NCBI GenBank assembly: GCA_016712985.1
Contig: JADJQA010000006.1
Span: 123,244-187,243, forward strand
Direction: 5' to 3'
DNA from: Sulfuritalea sp.
Lineage (GTDB): Bacteria > Pseudomonadota > Gammaproteobacteria > Burkholderiales > Rhodocyclaceae
Length of the DNA stretch: 64,000 bases
Numbering within the stretch: position 1 is the stretch's first letter; each line of letters begins with the position of its first letter. Positions 62,757-64,000 of this stretch are shown piece after piece. The notes beneath the pieces are model-generated. The model was not told where the DNA came from. It saw only the letters and a program-made list of their open reading frames with translations, and searched no databases. A program made the translations under genes and the position numbers.

Positions 62757-63572
62757 TCAGCGAGGGTTGTACAAGCCCATGCATGCGGCAATGAGCACTT
62801 TCAAGATTTCCAGGTTCCCACGGAAGCTGCTGATCTTTGTAGGGACTTGGCCTGGAGGATAGATCCTGCTTGTCGGCAATTCAAGGCACCTGAGCCCGAG
62901 ACGCGGGACGCGATATGAAAGGTAAGCGAGCAGTTCGTAGCCGGAAAAGACATTGCGGAAAGGAGCGACTTCCGGGCTCAGCAGAAGTTGTCGGCTATAG
63001 CCGCGGAACCCTTGCGTCGTATCAGTCCATGTAAAACCGGAAAACAGGCTCAAAATGGGGGCGTGCATCCAGCGAATGGCGATGTCTCGCAGCTTTGGCG
63101 TGTTTTCTGCAATGCCACCAGTGATGAAACGGGAAGCCTGGGAGAAATCGACGCCCGACTCGAGCGCTTTGACAAACTCAGGGATCGCACCCGGATCATC
63201 TTTGTCGTTGCCATCGATGGTGATCACGCCACGGTATCCCTGATCCATGGCGAACGCATAGGCGCAACGCAACTGAGCACTCAACTGGCCAGGCCCGGTC
63301 TTTACCAATAATCCCCGGACCCCAATTTTTTGAAGCGCCCTCAACTCGAGTGAACCATCTGTGCTCCCGCCGTCCACAATGATGATGTCCGCTATGGCAG
63401 CGGTATCAAACGCCACCATCTTTGCAAGCAAATTCTTTATTCGTGCTCCCTCGTTGATGACGGGTATGACGACGCACCAGGCATGCTGCCGGCTCAGCCA
63501 TAACGGTACTTCGAAAGTAGGTACTTGCCACGTGGCACGTACTTCGGCAGGGATGCTGGAAGACGTATTCAT
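62757..63572 (-). CDS. GT2 family glycosyltransferase (dolichol-phosphate-sugar synthase type)
   Basis: 271 residues. WCVVIPVINEGARIKNLLAKMVAFDTAAIADIIIVDGGSTDGSLEL is the GT2 entry motif with VDGGSTD, and ITIDGNDKDDPGAIPEF has the acceptor-side DGN/DDP. SYELLAYLSYRVPRLGLRCLELPTSRIYP is typical of polyprenol-phosphate sugar synthases. No C-terminal membrane helices, so it is a soluble or peripheral enzyme that likely charges undecaprenyl phosphate with a sugar. It begins five bases after the stop of the SMR gene. Confidence 0.85.
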   Translation of the reverse strand: MNTSSSIPAEVRATWQVPTFEVPLWLSRQHAWCVVIPVINEGARIKNLLAKMVAFDTAAIADIIIVDGGSTDGSLELRALQKIGVRGLLVKTGPGQLSAQLRCAYAFAMDQGYRGVITIDGNDKDDPGAIPEFVKALESGVDFSQASRFITGGIAENTPKLRDIAIRWMHAPILSLFSGFTWTDTTQGFRGYSRQLLLSPEVAPFRNVFSGYELLAYLSYRVPRLGLRCLELPTSRIYPPGQVPTKISSFRGNLEILKVLIAACMGLYNPR

Positions 63573-63577
63573 TGCTT

Positions 63578-63937
63578 TCAGGCCACTCGTGCGGTGATAA
63601 GGGCCACGCCAGCGATGACCAGCAGGATGCCTGTGCCTGTAGTCCAATGGAATGGCTCACGGAAAATAAAAATCGAAAGCAATGCGACAGTAGCGACGGC
63701 GCCAGAAGTCAGAACAGGGTGTGCAACATTCAGGGGAAGTCGTGCAAGTGCCGCTGCATATAGTAAAAAAGCTCCTCCATAGAGGCCAAGGCCCAACCAG
63801 AACGGCCAGTTTCCAAACGCCGCCATGGGGTCGGATAGCGATGGAAACTTTCGGGGTGGCGTCATGGCCATTTTTACTGGAAGACAACTTGCGGACGCAT
63901 TGGCAGCAATACCGAGAACAAGGATGAGCCACTTCAT
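63578..63937 (-). CDS. SMR/EamA-type small membrane transporter (ArnE/F-like flippase)
   Basis: 119 residues with four hydrophobic helices (WLILVLGIAANASASCL; WPFWLGLGLYGGAFLLYAAALARLPLNVAHPVLTSGAVATVALLSIFIF; TTGTGILLVIAGVALITARVA). The LPLNVAHPVLTSGAVATVALLS region and small size match undecaprenyl-phosphate-sugar flippases such as ArnE/ArnF. With the GT2 it would make and flip a lipid-linked sugar. Its ATG overlaps the stop of the upstream gene by one base. Confidence 0.8.
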   Translation of the reverse strand: MKWLILVLGIAANASASCLPVKMAMTPPRKFPSLSDPMAAFGNWPFWLGLGLYGGAFLLYAAALARLPLNVAHPVLTSGAVATVALLSIFIFREPFHWTTGTGILLVIAGVALITARVA

Positions 63938-64000
63938 CAAACGGCGCCACTTTTCGGCCGGTAATTCTCGATCGCGGTAGGCAACGCACGTTCTATGGAG
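63937..64000 (-). CDS. C-terminal end of an unidentified CDS
   Basis: The last 20 codons read SIERALPTAIENYRPKSGAV and stop, in the same direction as the SMR gene, with a TGATG-type junction that implies translational coupling. The protein lies outside the window and cannot be named. Confidence 0.6.
   Translation of the reverse strand, partial: SIERALPTAIENYRPKSGAV

Overview
The window looks like a high-GC betaproteobacterial chromosome, most likely from the Rhodocyclales/Nitrosomonadales side. The evidence is gene content and order: gmk-rpoZ-spoT, yicC, rph-rdgB-hemW, thiS-thiG-(small exported protein)-trmB, tldD-nitrilase-yhdP, a DUF3460 protein, and the O2-independent ubiquinone genes ubiT-ubiV-ubiU. 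An FNR-type box in front of ubiU and an NnrS gene point to a facultative anaerobe, probably a denitrifier.

Layout. 0-10 kb: start of an RhlE helicase, a ParD/ParE remnant, ubiUVT, an MFS fragment, a UbiE-like methyltransferase, spoT-rpoZ-gmk, a PCu(A)C copper chaperone and a Phd antitoxin with a deleted PIN toxin. 10-15.5 kb: yicC, then a translationally coupled kinase-PP2C phosphatase-rph run and rdgB-hemW. 15.5-20.1 kb: a gene with PEP-CTERM-like features behind a sigma54-type promoter, then an operon for an exported ferritin-like protein, cytochrome c, ECF sigma factor, ChrR-like cupin anti-sigma factor and SRPBCC protein. 20.4-26.4 kb: sixA, a four-gene same-strand defence cassette (AbiEi-like, AbiEii-like, AbiJ-NTD3-like nuclease, HEPN-like), then a graveyard of truncated rnhB, Fic and restriction-modification fragments. 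26.5-44 kb: mostly ordinary metabolism and envelope genes (SulP transporter, NnrS, trmB, thiG/thiS, ABC-2 permease, CinA-like, cNMP-GGDEF, tldD, nitrilase, yhdP). 44.3-48.3 kb: dnaE and wbuC. 48.4-50.5 kb: two nucleotidyltransferase/HEPN-type pairs among YhcG (DUF1016) remnants. 50.5-64 kb: a surface-polysaccharide cluster with an ABC exporter (Wzm/Wzt), two sulfotransferase-like proteins, GT4, GT8-like and GT2 glycosyltransferases, a methyltransferase, a very large membrane protein and an SMR-type lipid-carrier flippase. This cluster looks lower in GC than the rest and was probably acquired.

Sequence quality matters for every reading here. At least ten otherwise intact genes, several of them essential (gmk, dnaE), are broken by a single one-base indel, often at or next to a short homopolymer. 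The most economical explanation is residual assembly indels, so these genes are annotated as one CDS with the position of the frame change. Other losses, namely ParDE, PIN, MFS, rnhB, Fic and YhcG, lack whole domains and are real decay. A nine-G tract in a glycosyltransferase could be either an error or a phase-variation switch.

No tRNA, rRNA, CRISPR array or complete insertion sequence was recognised. Three families of short dispersed repeats are present. The candidate for a little-described system is the four-gene defence cassette. Second-tier items are the ECF/cupin/cytochrome/ferritin operon, the sigma54-type promoter of the PEP-CTERM-like gene, and the repeat-expanded coiled-coil sulfotransferase next to a poly-G glycosyltransferase.
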